64,000 nucleotides of DNA from Thiomicrorhabdus heinhorstiae. Its GTDB lineage: Bacteria; Pseudomonadota; Gammaproteobacteria; Thiomicrospirales; Thiomicrospiraceae. A model generated the notes under the pieces. That model worked only from the letters and a program-made list of their open reading frames with translations, was not told the DNA's origin and made no database searches. The translations under genes were made by a program, and so were the position numbers. The stretch lies in NCBI RefSeq assembly GCF_013391765.2, contig NZ_JACBGI020000007.1:1-64000 (forward strand), read 5' to 3'. Each line of letters opens with the position of its first letter. Positions within the stretch are counted from its first letter, which is position 1. This document shows positions 55,903 through 62,737 of the stretch, one piece after another.

Positions 55903-55912
55903 TTGCAAATAA

Positions 55913-57070
55913 TTACAGGCCGGCGTCAGCACGAAGCGCTTCGGCTTTGTCGGTTTTTTCCCATGTGAATTCTGGAAGTTCACGTCCAAAGTGACCGTAA
56001 GAAGCGGTTTTCTGGTAAATCGGACGATACAGATCCAACATGGCGATCAAGCCTTTCGGTCTTAGATCAAAGTGTTCGCGAACCAGTTTTTCAATCAGTG
56101 CAACGTCGATTTTTTCGGTTCCGAAGGTTTCGATGCTGATAGAGGTTGGTTCGGCAACACCGATCGCGTAAGAAACTTGGATTTCGCACTTGTCGGCCAA
56201 ACCTGCGGCTACCACGTTTTTGGCAACGTAACGACCGGCATAAGCTGCGGAACGGTCTACTTTTGACGGATCCTTGCCTGAGAAGGCTCCGCCGCCGTGA
56301 CGTGCCATGCCGCCATAGGTATCGACGATAATTTTACGCCCGGTCAAGCCGGCGTCACCAACCGGGCCACCAATAACAAAACGGCCGGTCGGGTTAATGT
56401 GGAACAGGGTGTTTTTATGTAACCATTCGGCTGGAAGAACTGGTTTGACGATTTCTTCCATGACCGCTTCGCGCAAAGTTTTGTTATCGACTTCCGGGGC
56501 ATGCTGGGTCGATAGAACAATGGCATCGATGGCGACAGGCTGACCGTTCTCGTAGCGTAGCGTAACCTGGCTTTTAGCATCCGGTCTTAGCCAGTCAAGG
56601 CGACCGGATTTGCGTACATAAGCCTGACGTTCCATTAAACGATGGGCGTAGAAAATCGGCGCAGGCATCAAAACTTCGGTTTCGTTTGAAGCATAACCGA
56701 ACATAAGTCCTTGGTCACCGGCACCTTGTTCGTGCTCGGAAGTTTCGTCGACGCCCATGGCGATTTCCGGAGATTGTTTACCGATGGATGATAATACGGC
56801 ACAGGTTTCGCCGTCAAAGCCCAGATCGCCGTGATCATAACCGATCTCTTTGACGACTTTACGGACCAGTTCTTCCTGATCAACCCAAGCTTCGGTAGTG
56901 ATTTCGCCACCAAGAATGACCATGCCGGTTTTGACGAAAGTTTCGCATGCAACACGGGCGCGAGGGTCTTGTTGCAGAATGGCGTCCAGCATCGCGTCGG
57001 AAATCTGGTCGGCAATTTTGTCCGGGTGGCCTTCGGAGACGGATTCGGAAGTGAAAACGGTTGTGGTCAT
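55913..57070 (-). CDS. metK: S-adenosylmethionine synthetase
   Basis: MetK makes SAM from methionine and ATP. It has [15 protein letters not shown] at the N-terminus, [12 protein letters not shown], and the P-loop-like [16 protein letters not shown]. At 385 residues it is normal. The SD AGGA (minus strand 57080-57077) stands 6 bases before the ATG. A long structured leader with a SAM-II-like riboswitch precedes it, which would give feedback control by the enzyme's own product. Confidence 0.97.
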   Translation of the reverse strand: MTTTVFTSESVSEGHPDKIADQISDAMLDAILQQDPRARVACETFVKTGMVILGGEITTEAWVDQEELVRKVVKEIGYDHGDLGFDGETCAVLSSIGKQSPEIAMGVDETSEHEQGAGDQGLMFGYASNETEVLMPAPIFYAHRLMERQAYVRKSGRLDWLRPDAKSQVTLRYENGQPVAIDAIVLSTQHAPEVDNKTLREAVMEEIVKPVLPAEWLHKNTLFHINPTGRFVIGGPVGDAGLTGRKIIVDTYGGMARHGGGAFSGKDPSKVDRSAAYAGRYVAKNVVAAGLADKCEIQVSYAIGVAEPTSISIETFGTEKIDVALIEKLVREHFDLRPKGLIAMLDLYRPIYQKTASYGHFGRELPEFTWEKTDKAEALRADAGL

Positions 57071-57077
57071 ATCGGTT

Positions 57078-57149
57078 CCTCGAGTAAATTTTAGGATGTT
57101 TAACGAGGTACGGAAAATCGACGGGAAGATCGCAGAGATGATCTCGAGG
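57078..57149 (-). promoter_or_regulatory. Expression platform of the metK riboswitch (anti-SD and SD)
   Basis: On the minus strand CCTCGAG (57149-57143) is the exact complement of CTCGAGG (57084-57078), which contains the metK SD. The same CCTCG can instead pair with CGAGG at 57159-57155, next to the aptamer. A further helix, GTACGG (57171-57166) with CCGTAC (57113-57108), competes with the aptamer pseudoknot. The pairings are mutually exclusive and fit translational control. Confidence 0.6.
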
Positions 57150-57154
57150 CGGTT

Positions 57155-57210
57155 CCTCGCTTTAGCCGTACTTTTAATGCGCCCGCAAGCTGATAATCAA
57201 ATCGGCGCTG
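57155..57210 (-). ncRNA. SAM-II-like (SAM-II/SAM-V) riboswitch aptamer upstream of metK
   Basis: Read on the minus strand, helix P1 is GCGCC (57208-57204) with GGCGC (57183-57179). The loop begins GATTTG (57203-57198) and ends GCTTGC (57190-57185). The linker contains TTAAAA, and the 3' strand is GCTAAAGC (57166-57159). Pseudoknot pairs form between GCTT and AAGC, and between GC and GC. GATTT, GCTTGC, TTAAA and GCTAAA in this order are the conserved elements of the SAM-II class. It sits in the 5' leader of the SAM synthetase gene. Confidence 0.85.
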
Positions 57211-57222
57211 AATTAACTTTTT

Positions 57223-57251
57223 ATTATCTCAATTTTTTATTTAGGGGTCAA
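57223..57251 (-). promoter_or_regulatory. metK sigma-70 promoter
   Basis: TTGACC (57251-57246), a 17-base spacer and GATAAT (57228-57223) on the minus strand form a near-consensus promoter. Transcription would start near 57216, giving a leader of about 146 bases that contains the whole riboswitch. Confidence 0.8.
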
Positions 57252-57357
57252 TAAGAAATATTTGTTGAGGGCGTTGTGATTTTTGTGTTGGTTTTGGCTG
57301 GGAGAAGGATTTAGTTATTGCCAAGAAGATTTGAAGAGCATTGTTGGAGGTGGATGT

Positions 57358-59766
57358 TTACGCGACTTCGGCGTTGAATACCAGTGCGGTATCGATCGGT
57401 TTTGCAAAATAATAACCTTGGGCATAGTCGATGCCACATTCGATAAGCCAGTCGCAGATTTCGCGGTTTTCGACGAATTCCGCCACCGAAAGAATATTCA
57501 TTTCTTTACTGATGCCGTGAATGGCGCGAACCATTGCTGCATCGACCTTATCGCTCAGTACATCGCGGATGAAAGCGCCGTCGATTTTAACGTAATCGAC
57601 CGGCAGGTTTTTCAGCCAGCTGAATGTTGAAAAGCCGGAGCCGAAATCGTCAAGTGCCAGTTTACAGCCGAAGGTTTTGACATTATTGAGGAAGTTAATG
57701 CAGTCGGACATCTGGGTAATTGCCGTGGTTTCGGTGATTTCGAAGCAAATTTTATTGTTTAAGTCAGGGTGTTGCTGCAGCTTCTTCAGCAGGGCATCGG
57801 TAAAGTGCTGATTACTGATCGATTGTCCGGAGATATTGATATTCAGTAGCTCGATCTTATCGCTGTGTTGTTCCAGCCAGCGATATGCGTGTTCGATGAT
57901 GTAAGTATCCAGATCACTCATCAGATTGAATTTTTCCGCGGCCGGCAGAAATTGCGAAGGAGAAATGGTTTGTCCGCTTTCGGTCAGGCGAACCAGAACC
58001 TCAAAGTGTCGACCTTCGTCACGGTTTTGCAGTGAGACGATTTCTTGCACGGCAAGTTTAAAACGCTCTTCTTTGATGGCGTGTTTGATTTTGTTGACCC
58101 AGTCGAGTTGCTGATGCGGGGATGTCGATTTCTGGTCGTCTTCGCGATAGACGTAAATTCGGTTGCCGCCTTGTTCCTTGGCAATATAACAGGCGATATC
58201 TGCTTGCGACATAATGACTGATTTATTGGTATGTGCATGTACCGAAGCGATACCGAGGCTGCTGCCGATAGTAAAGACACGGTTTTCCCAGTAAAAACGG
58301 TATTCGTTGATTGCGGCTTTCAGGCTGTCAGCCACTTTTAAAGCCCTATCTATATTGCAGTCTTTGAGCAGGACGGCAAATTCGTCACCACCGATGCGTG
58401 CGATGCTGGTTGCAGCATTGATGGTTTCAATAAACAAGTTGGAAATCTGGCGTAGCAGTTCGTCTCCGGCAGGGTGTCCGGCAGTATCGTTAACGGCTTT
58501 GAAATGATCCAGATCAATGTAAATCAGGCAGTGTTGAGATAATGGGGTATCGTCACTGGAGGCAATAAGTTCCTCCAGAATATTTTCAAATGTCTGCCGG
58601 TTATGCAGCTGGGTTAAGCTGTCGTGGCTTGCCTGCCACTTCAGGCGTTTGTTGAGTTCGATCTCTTCGGTCGCATCGTGAAAGACCAGGATCGAACCGA
58701 TGACCTGATTGTATTCGTCAATAATCGGCGAAAGGGTGTAGATGATCGAGTATTTCTGACCGTGACGGTTTTGCAGCACGGTATGCTGAGTCAGTCCCTG
58801 GCCTTTATTGGACGAAGGCAGGCCGTGAATGGTTTGCACGCTCTCATTGCTCTGCTCGTTGAAAATGGTAAAAACCCGGTTGATATCGAGGTTTTTAGCC
58901 TCGTAGTTTTGCCAGCCCAACAGTTTGACGGCTACCGGGTTCAAATACTGAATCGTGCCGTGTTGATTGGTGGTAATGACCGCATCGCCGATCGATTTTA
59001 AGGTGATCTGCGCGCGTTTTTTCTCCTCGTTTAACTCTTTTTCATTTTTGGAGAGGTCTTCCAACATGGCATTGAAGTTGTTGCCTAGGGTGCCAAGTTC
59101 ATCGCGCCCTTTGATTTTTAAGTCAATTTCGCGTTCGCCTTGGCGGATTTGTTGTGTCGCATTGATGAGCTTTTGGATGCGTGTGGTGAGTTTTTTTCCC
59201 ATATACCAAGCGATCAGGCCGCTAAATAATATGGCAATGGCAGTGTAAATTGAAAACTCGATTTGGATAAATTGGATGCTGCTTTTCAGCGAATCGCGGT
59301 TGATTTGGATGCGTGACCACCCAAGGAGGGTTTGCTCGACTTTTACCGGTGAAATAATATCGATCACATTCAGATCGTCATGTACGATGACCGGTTGGTT
59401 GTCGGGGGACTGTTGCGGTGGTTTGACAAATTGACCGACGCGCTTGTCGTCAGGGGCCAGATTGCTGTAATAGGCTAAAACTTTGCCTTCCTGATTGAAT
59501 AGCATGGCAAAATTCAGGTTGGGTAGTTTGCTCTCGGAGCGAACGATCTCTTCCAGTCCGGCGAGGTCGTTGGACAGCATCCAGGGTTTGCTGCTGATGG
59601 TCATGCTGTTAGCTGTGCCGACAGCCAGTTCGAAGGACTCTTGTTTTAAAAACTCTTGCTGGCGTTCGGTAATATCCCAGGCAAACAGACCGATCAAGAC
59701 GGTTTGAGTCAAGATCACCGTGATGATTAATCTGTTTTTAATGGAAGAAAAACTGAAGCGCATCAT
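57358..59766 (-). CDS. Membrane GGDEF/EAL protein with HAMP and PAS domains
   Basis: An 802-residue c-di-GMP enzyme. A membrane helix (about 12-32) and a periplasmic region of ~135 residues precede a second helix (about 170-190) and HAMP. PAS follows (about 250-370), then GGDEF with an intact IGGDEF near 457, and EAL with EVL near 588 plus DDFGSGFSTFSWL. Both active-site sets look complete, so it may both make and break c-di-GMP. It starts 9 bases after the PhnD-like lipoprotein gene, which may deliver its signal. Confidence 0.92.
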   Translation of the reverse strand: MMRFSFSSIKNRLIITVILTQTVLIGLFAWDITERQQEFLKQESFELAVGTANSMTISSKPWMLSNDLAGLEEIVRSESKLPNLNFAMLFNQEGKVLAYYSNLAPDDKRVGQFVKPPQQSPDNQPVIVHDDLNVIDIISPVKVEQTLLGWSRIQINRDSLKSSIQFIQIEFSIYTAIAILFSGLIAWYMGKKLTTRIQKLINATQQIRQGEREIDLKIKGRDELGTLGNNFNAMLEDLSKNEKELNEEKKRAQITLKSIGDAVITTNQHGTIQYLNPVAVKLLGWQNYEAKNLDINRVFTIFNEQSNESVQTIHGLPSSNKGQGLTQHTVLQNRHGQKYSIIYTLSPIIDEYNQVIGSILVFHDATEEIELNKRLKWQASHDSLTQLHNRQTFENILEELIASSDDTPLSQHCLIYIDLDHFKAVNDTAGHPAGDELLRQISNLFIETINAATSIARIGGDEFAVLLKDCNIDRALKVADSLKAAINEYRFYWENRVFTIGSSLGIASVHAHTNKSVIMSQADIACYIAKEQGGNRIYVYREDDQKSTSPHQQLDWVNKIKHAIKEERFKLAVQEIVSLQNRDEGRHFEVLVRLTESGQTISPSQFLPAAEKFNLMSDLDTYIIEHAYRWLEQHSDKIELLNINISGQSISNQHFTDALLKKLQQHPDLNNKICFEITETTAITQMSDCINFLNNVKTFGCKLALDDFGSGFSTFSWLKNLPVDYVKIDGAFIRDVLSDKVDAAMVRAIHGISKEMNILSVAEFVENREICDWLIECGIDYAQGYYFAKPIDTALVFNAEVA

Positions 59767-59775
59767 GAAAAAGCT

Positions 59776-60699
59776 TTAACCGTTTTTATCGGGATCGCGC
59801 ACTTGTTCGCGAAATTGTTGGATGAATGCTGCCACTTTATCATAAGTGCGATCGGACGCTTCTTCAAAACACGAGATTTGCATCGCTTTGAGGATCTCCT
59901 TTCCTTCGTTGCTCTGATGCAGCTGCCGCAAAGCGATTTGAACTTTTTTGACCAGTTCCGCCGGGACTGTGTCTTTGGCAATGACGCTGTTATTGGGCAG
60001 GGTTTGCGTCTGCCAGATGACTTTCAACTCTTTCTTCAGCTGAGGTCTTTCTTCGACCATGGACTGCCAGGGAATTGGCCAGGTTGCGCCGGCATCCGTT
60101 TCTCCGTGCAGTACATTCATAATAACCGATTCCTGCGAGCCCACATAACGGTTATCTGCCTGGTTGAGAACGTCAAGCCCGTGGGTTTTTAAAAAGTATT
60201 GCGGTAGCATCGTGGCTGCAAGAGCGGTCGGTGCCGGGTAGCTGATGGATTTGCCGATCAGGTCGCTTGGTTGTCTGATGCCGCTGTCCTGGCGAACCAG
60301 TATCAATCCGCGGAAGTTGTAATCGTCGCCCATTTTGGCAAATACATGGTAGTGGTGTTGAATCGCAAGCAGAGTCTGGTAGGGATTCGGTAATGCGAAG
60401 TCGACACTGCTGCTTTTAAGTTTGTCGTCAAATGCAGGGTAGTCGCGGGAAGCTTCCAGGACGAAGCGTGCCTCGGGGATTTGCCGGTTAAGATACTCGA
60501 TTAAAGGGTTGAAGACTTTAAATAGTCGTTCCGGATTATGTAAAGGATGGATTGCAAAGCGGTATTCGTGTTGCGGAACCTGACGCTCAGGGTAAAAGGT
60601 CGGGTTGTAGTTTGTTTGGGGTGCGGTCGTTTGCTCGTTGCAAGCGCCGAGACAGAGAAGTAATAGTAAGGCGAACCATGTAACGATCTGCTTAAACAT
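59776..60699 (-). CDS. PhnD-like periplasmic binding lipoprotein
   Basis: A 307-residue periplasmic solute-binding protein of the phosphate/phosphite/phosphonate (PhnD) type. The signal peptide FALLLLLCLGAC carries a lipobox with C20. Mature segments are YRFAIHPLHNPERLFKVFNP, LIGKSISYPAPTA and VIAKDTVPAELVKKVQIAL. No ABC permease or ATPase is adjacent; instead it is paired with a GGDEF/EAL protein, suggesting sensing. The ligand is unknown. The frame is open from a GTG at 60714; the ATG at 60699 begins directly at the signal peptide. Confidence 0.85.
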   Translation of the reverse strand: MFKQIVTWFALLLLLCLGACNEQTTAPQTNYNPTFYPERQVPQHEYRFAIHPLHNPERLFKVFNPLIEYLNRQIPEARFVLEASRDYPAFDDKLKSSSVDFALPNPYQTLLAIQHHYHVFAKMGDDYNFRGLILVRQDSGIRQPSDLIGKSISYPAPTALAATMLPQYFLKTHGLDVLNQADNRYVGSQESVIMNVLHGETDAGATWPIPWQSMVEERPQLKKELKVIWQTQTLPNNSVIAKDTVPAELVKKVQIALRQLHQSNEGKEILKAMQISCFEEASDRTYDKVAAFIQQFREQVRDPDKNG

Positions 60700-60730
60700 A
60701 AACCGAGATGCCACCTGAAATAACCTCGAA

Positions 60731-60751
60731 ATAGAATTCTCTTGATTCTAT
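60731..60751 (-). other. Inverted repeat upstream of the PhnD-like gene
   Basis: ATAGAAT (60731-60737) and ATTCTAT (60745-60751) form a perfect 7-base inverted repeat with a 7-base centre, 32 bases before the ATG at 60699. It could be an operator. Confidence 0.35.
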
Positions 60752-60817
60752 CAGAGAGACGTCGCCCAAAATAACATTTTAATTAATGCGGGTATTATTT
60801 ACGGTGTATGAGGACGA

Positions 60818-60853
60818 GCTGCTTGTAGCCCGATATTTAAAAGGGCTTGCAGC
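60818..60853. other. Two-part stem in the phnD-like/purE gap
   Basis: GCTGC and AGCCC (60818-60831) pair with GGGCT and GCAGC (60843-60853), with an asymmetric internal loop and an 11-base apical loop. It lies upstream of the purE promoter, so it is not part of the purE leader. Its role is unclear. Confidence 0.35.
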
Positions 60854-60906
60854 CCGGGCAGTAAAGAAGGTGTAACTTTCTTAAAATTAAACTTTTAACT
60901 AAGTTG

Positions 60907-60934
60907 TTGAACTATTAAGAAAAACCGGTATAAT
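60907..60934 (+). promoter_or_regulatory. purE promoter
   Basis: TTGAAC (60907-60912), 16 bases, and TATAAT (60929-60934) precede the purE ATG by 30 bases. Confidence 0.65.
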
Positions 60935-60964
60935 TCACCGCTTTTTAATCCTCAGGGTAATGAG

Positions 60965-61468
60965 ATGACTGAACAGCAAAAGCCTTTAGTCGGCGTGATT
61001 ATGGGTTCCAAAAGCGATTGGCCGACCATGAAACATGCAGTAGATATGCTTGAACAGTTTGGCGTGCCTCATGAAGTGAAAGTGGTTTCAGCACACCGTA
61101 CTCCGGATCTTATGTTCGAATATGCCGATCAAGCGGAAGAGCGAGGTCTGCAGGTGATCATTGCCGGTGCCGGCGGTGCAGCTCATCTTCCAGGTATGGT
61201 TGCTGCGAAAACCACGATTCCGGTTCTGGGTGTTCCGGTTCAGTCCCGTGCCTTGAGTGGTAAAGATTCTTTGTTGTCGATTGTACAGATGCCGGGTGGT
61301 ATTCCGGTCGGAACTTTGGCGATCGGCGATGCAGGTGCAAAGAATGCGGGTATTCTGGCAGCGCAGATTGTTGCTAATCAGGATGCCGCAGTCCGCGAAG
61401 CGGTTAAAGCCTTTAGAACGCAGCAAACTCAAACGGTTCTGGAACATCCCGATCCGAGAGTTGATTGA
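60965..61468 (+). CDS. purE: N5-carboxyaminoimidazole ribonucleotide mutase
   Basis: PurE moves the carboxyl group from N5-CAIR to C4 in purine synthesis. It has [20 protein letters not shown] and [11 protein letters not shown], typical of the class I (bacterial) mutase. At 167 residues it is full length. purK follows in the same direction but only after two terminator-like hairpins. Confidence 0.96.
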   Translation: MTEQQKPLVGVIMGSKSDWPTMKHAVDMLEQFGVPHEVKVVSAHRTPDLMFEYADQAEERGLQVIIAGAGGAAHLPGMVAAKTTIPVLGVPVQSRALSGKDSLLSIVQMPGGIPVGTLAIGDAGAKNAGILAAQIVANQDAAVREAVKAFRTQQTQTVLEHPDPRVD

Positions 61469-61477
61469 GCGTTTGAT

Positions 61478-61512
61478 CCCGAAACCGACTGTTCGGTTTT
61501 GGGTGTTTCCTT
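61478..61512 (+). terminator. Terminator-like hairpin after purE
   Basis: CCCGAAACCG (61478-61487) pairs with CGGTTTTGGG (61494-61503; one G-T pair) around a 6-base loop, followed by TGTTTCCTT. Confidence 0.6.
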
Positions 61513-61532
61513 AAAAGTTGAGTATACATTTG

Positions 61533-61580
61533 AACCGTAGAGGCGGCATTTTGCTAAAATGCAGCCCTACGGTTTTTTTA
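61533..61580 (+). terminator. Strong hairpin with T run directly before purK (attenuator candidate)
   Basis: AACCGTAG (61533-61540) pairs with CTACGGTT (61567-61574), and within it GCATTTT (61546-61552) pairs with AAAATGC (61556-61562). Seven T follow immediately (61573-61579), and the purK SD begins 5 bases later. Read-through is needed for purE-purK co-transcription. Confidence 0.75.
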
Positions 61581-61593
61581 TTTGGAGAAGAGG

Positions 61594-62700
61594 ATGACAC
61601 CGATTAGTAAACGAGTTGGCGTCTTGGGTGCGGGCCAGTTGGGTCGAATGCTGGCAATCGCCGGTTACCCGCTTGGACAGAAGTTCGGTTTTTATGGTAT
61701 GAGTGACGACGAGCCTTCGGCTTTGTTGGGACATATGCATAAGCAATCCGATGATACAGACTCGTTACAAAAACTGGTCGATTTTGCCGATGTCATCACT
61801 TACGAAAGCGAAAATACCGATGTGGAAACGGTGCGTAAGATCAGTCAGACGACACCGGTCTATCCAGGAGAGAAGTCGCTGTTTGTCACTCAGCATCGCG
61901 GTCGTGAAAAAGGCATGTTCGATCAGCTGGAAATTCCGTGTGCGTCTTATCGCATTGTCGATTCTTTGGAAAGTCTGCAACTGGCGGTTGACGAGATCGG
62001 CGTGCCGGCCATTTTAAAAACCACTACCGAAGGTTATGACGGTAAAGGACAGTTTGTTCTGAAGGAAAAAGAACAGATCGACGAGGCCTGGAAGAGTATC
62101 GGTGGCCGCGAACTGATTTTAGAAGGCTTTGTCGAATTTCATCGCGAGTTATCGATTGTCGCGGTTCGTAACGCCAATAACGAACATGTCTATTATCCGT
62201 TGGTACAGAATGTTCATCATGAAGGCATTTTGCGTTATACCATTGCGCCGGCCCGCGAAGTCTCTGAAGAAATTCAGCAGCAGGCCGAGCTTTATATGCA
62301 GAAGCTGCTCGACGAGCTGGATCACGTCGGCGTTTTGACTCTGGAGTTGTTCGAAACGACGGACGGTCTGGTGGCCAACGAAATGGCGCCTCGAGTGCAT
62401 AATTCCGGTCATTGGACTATCGAAGGTGCTTTGACTAGCCAGTTTGAAAATCATATCCGTGCGATCTGCGGTTTACCTTTGGGGTCAACAGAGCCACGTC
62501 AGCCGCTGGCGGCAATGATTAATATCATTGGTGAAACCGGCCCGGTTGAGAAGGTGTTGACGATGGATAACGTTTTTCTGCATCTTTACGACAAGGCGGA
62601 AAGAAAGGGGCGCAAACTCGGCCATATCAATCTGATTGCCGACGATGAAGAGTCGCTGTTCAGCCTGTTCAAAGAGTTGAGCGATTTCTTGCCGAAATAA
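61594..62700 (+). CDS. purK: 5-(carboxyamino)imidazole ribonucleotide synthase
   Basis: PurK is the ATP-grasp enzyme that makes N5-CAIR from AIR, bicarbonate and ATP. It has GVLGAGQLGRMLAIAGYPLG at the N-terminus, LKTTTEGYDGKGQFV and NEMAPRVHNSGHWT. The frame is open from a TTG at 61582, but the ATG at 61594 with GGAGAAGAGG before it is the start (368 aa). Confidence 0.95.
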   Translation: MTPISKRVGVLGAGQLGRMLAIAGYPLGQKFGFYGMSDDEPSALLGHMHKQSDDTDSLQKLVDFADVITYESENTDVETVRKISQTTPVYPGEKSLFVTQHRGREKGMFDQLEIPCASYRIVDSLESLQLAVDEIGVPAILKTTTEGYDGKGQFVLKEKEQIDEAWKSIGGRELILEGFVEFHRELSIVAVRNANNEHVYYPLVQNVHHEGILRYTIAPAREVSEEIQQQAELYMQKLLDELDHVGVLTLELFETTDGLVANEMAPRVHNSGHWTIEGALTSQFENHIRAICGLPLGSTEPRQPLAAMINIIGETGPVEKVLTMDNVFLHLYDKAERKGRKLGHINLIADDEESLFSLFKELSDFLPK

Positions 62701-62737
62701 TCGGCGACCAATGTCGTTAGTACTTTTAATCCGTGTT

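Noticed and set aside
57141-57160. GCGAGGAACCG in the metK leader read as an SAH riboswitch core
   Set aside because: The SAH consensus continues differently and needs other conserved blocks; the upstream elements fit SAM-II much better.
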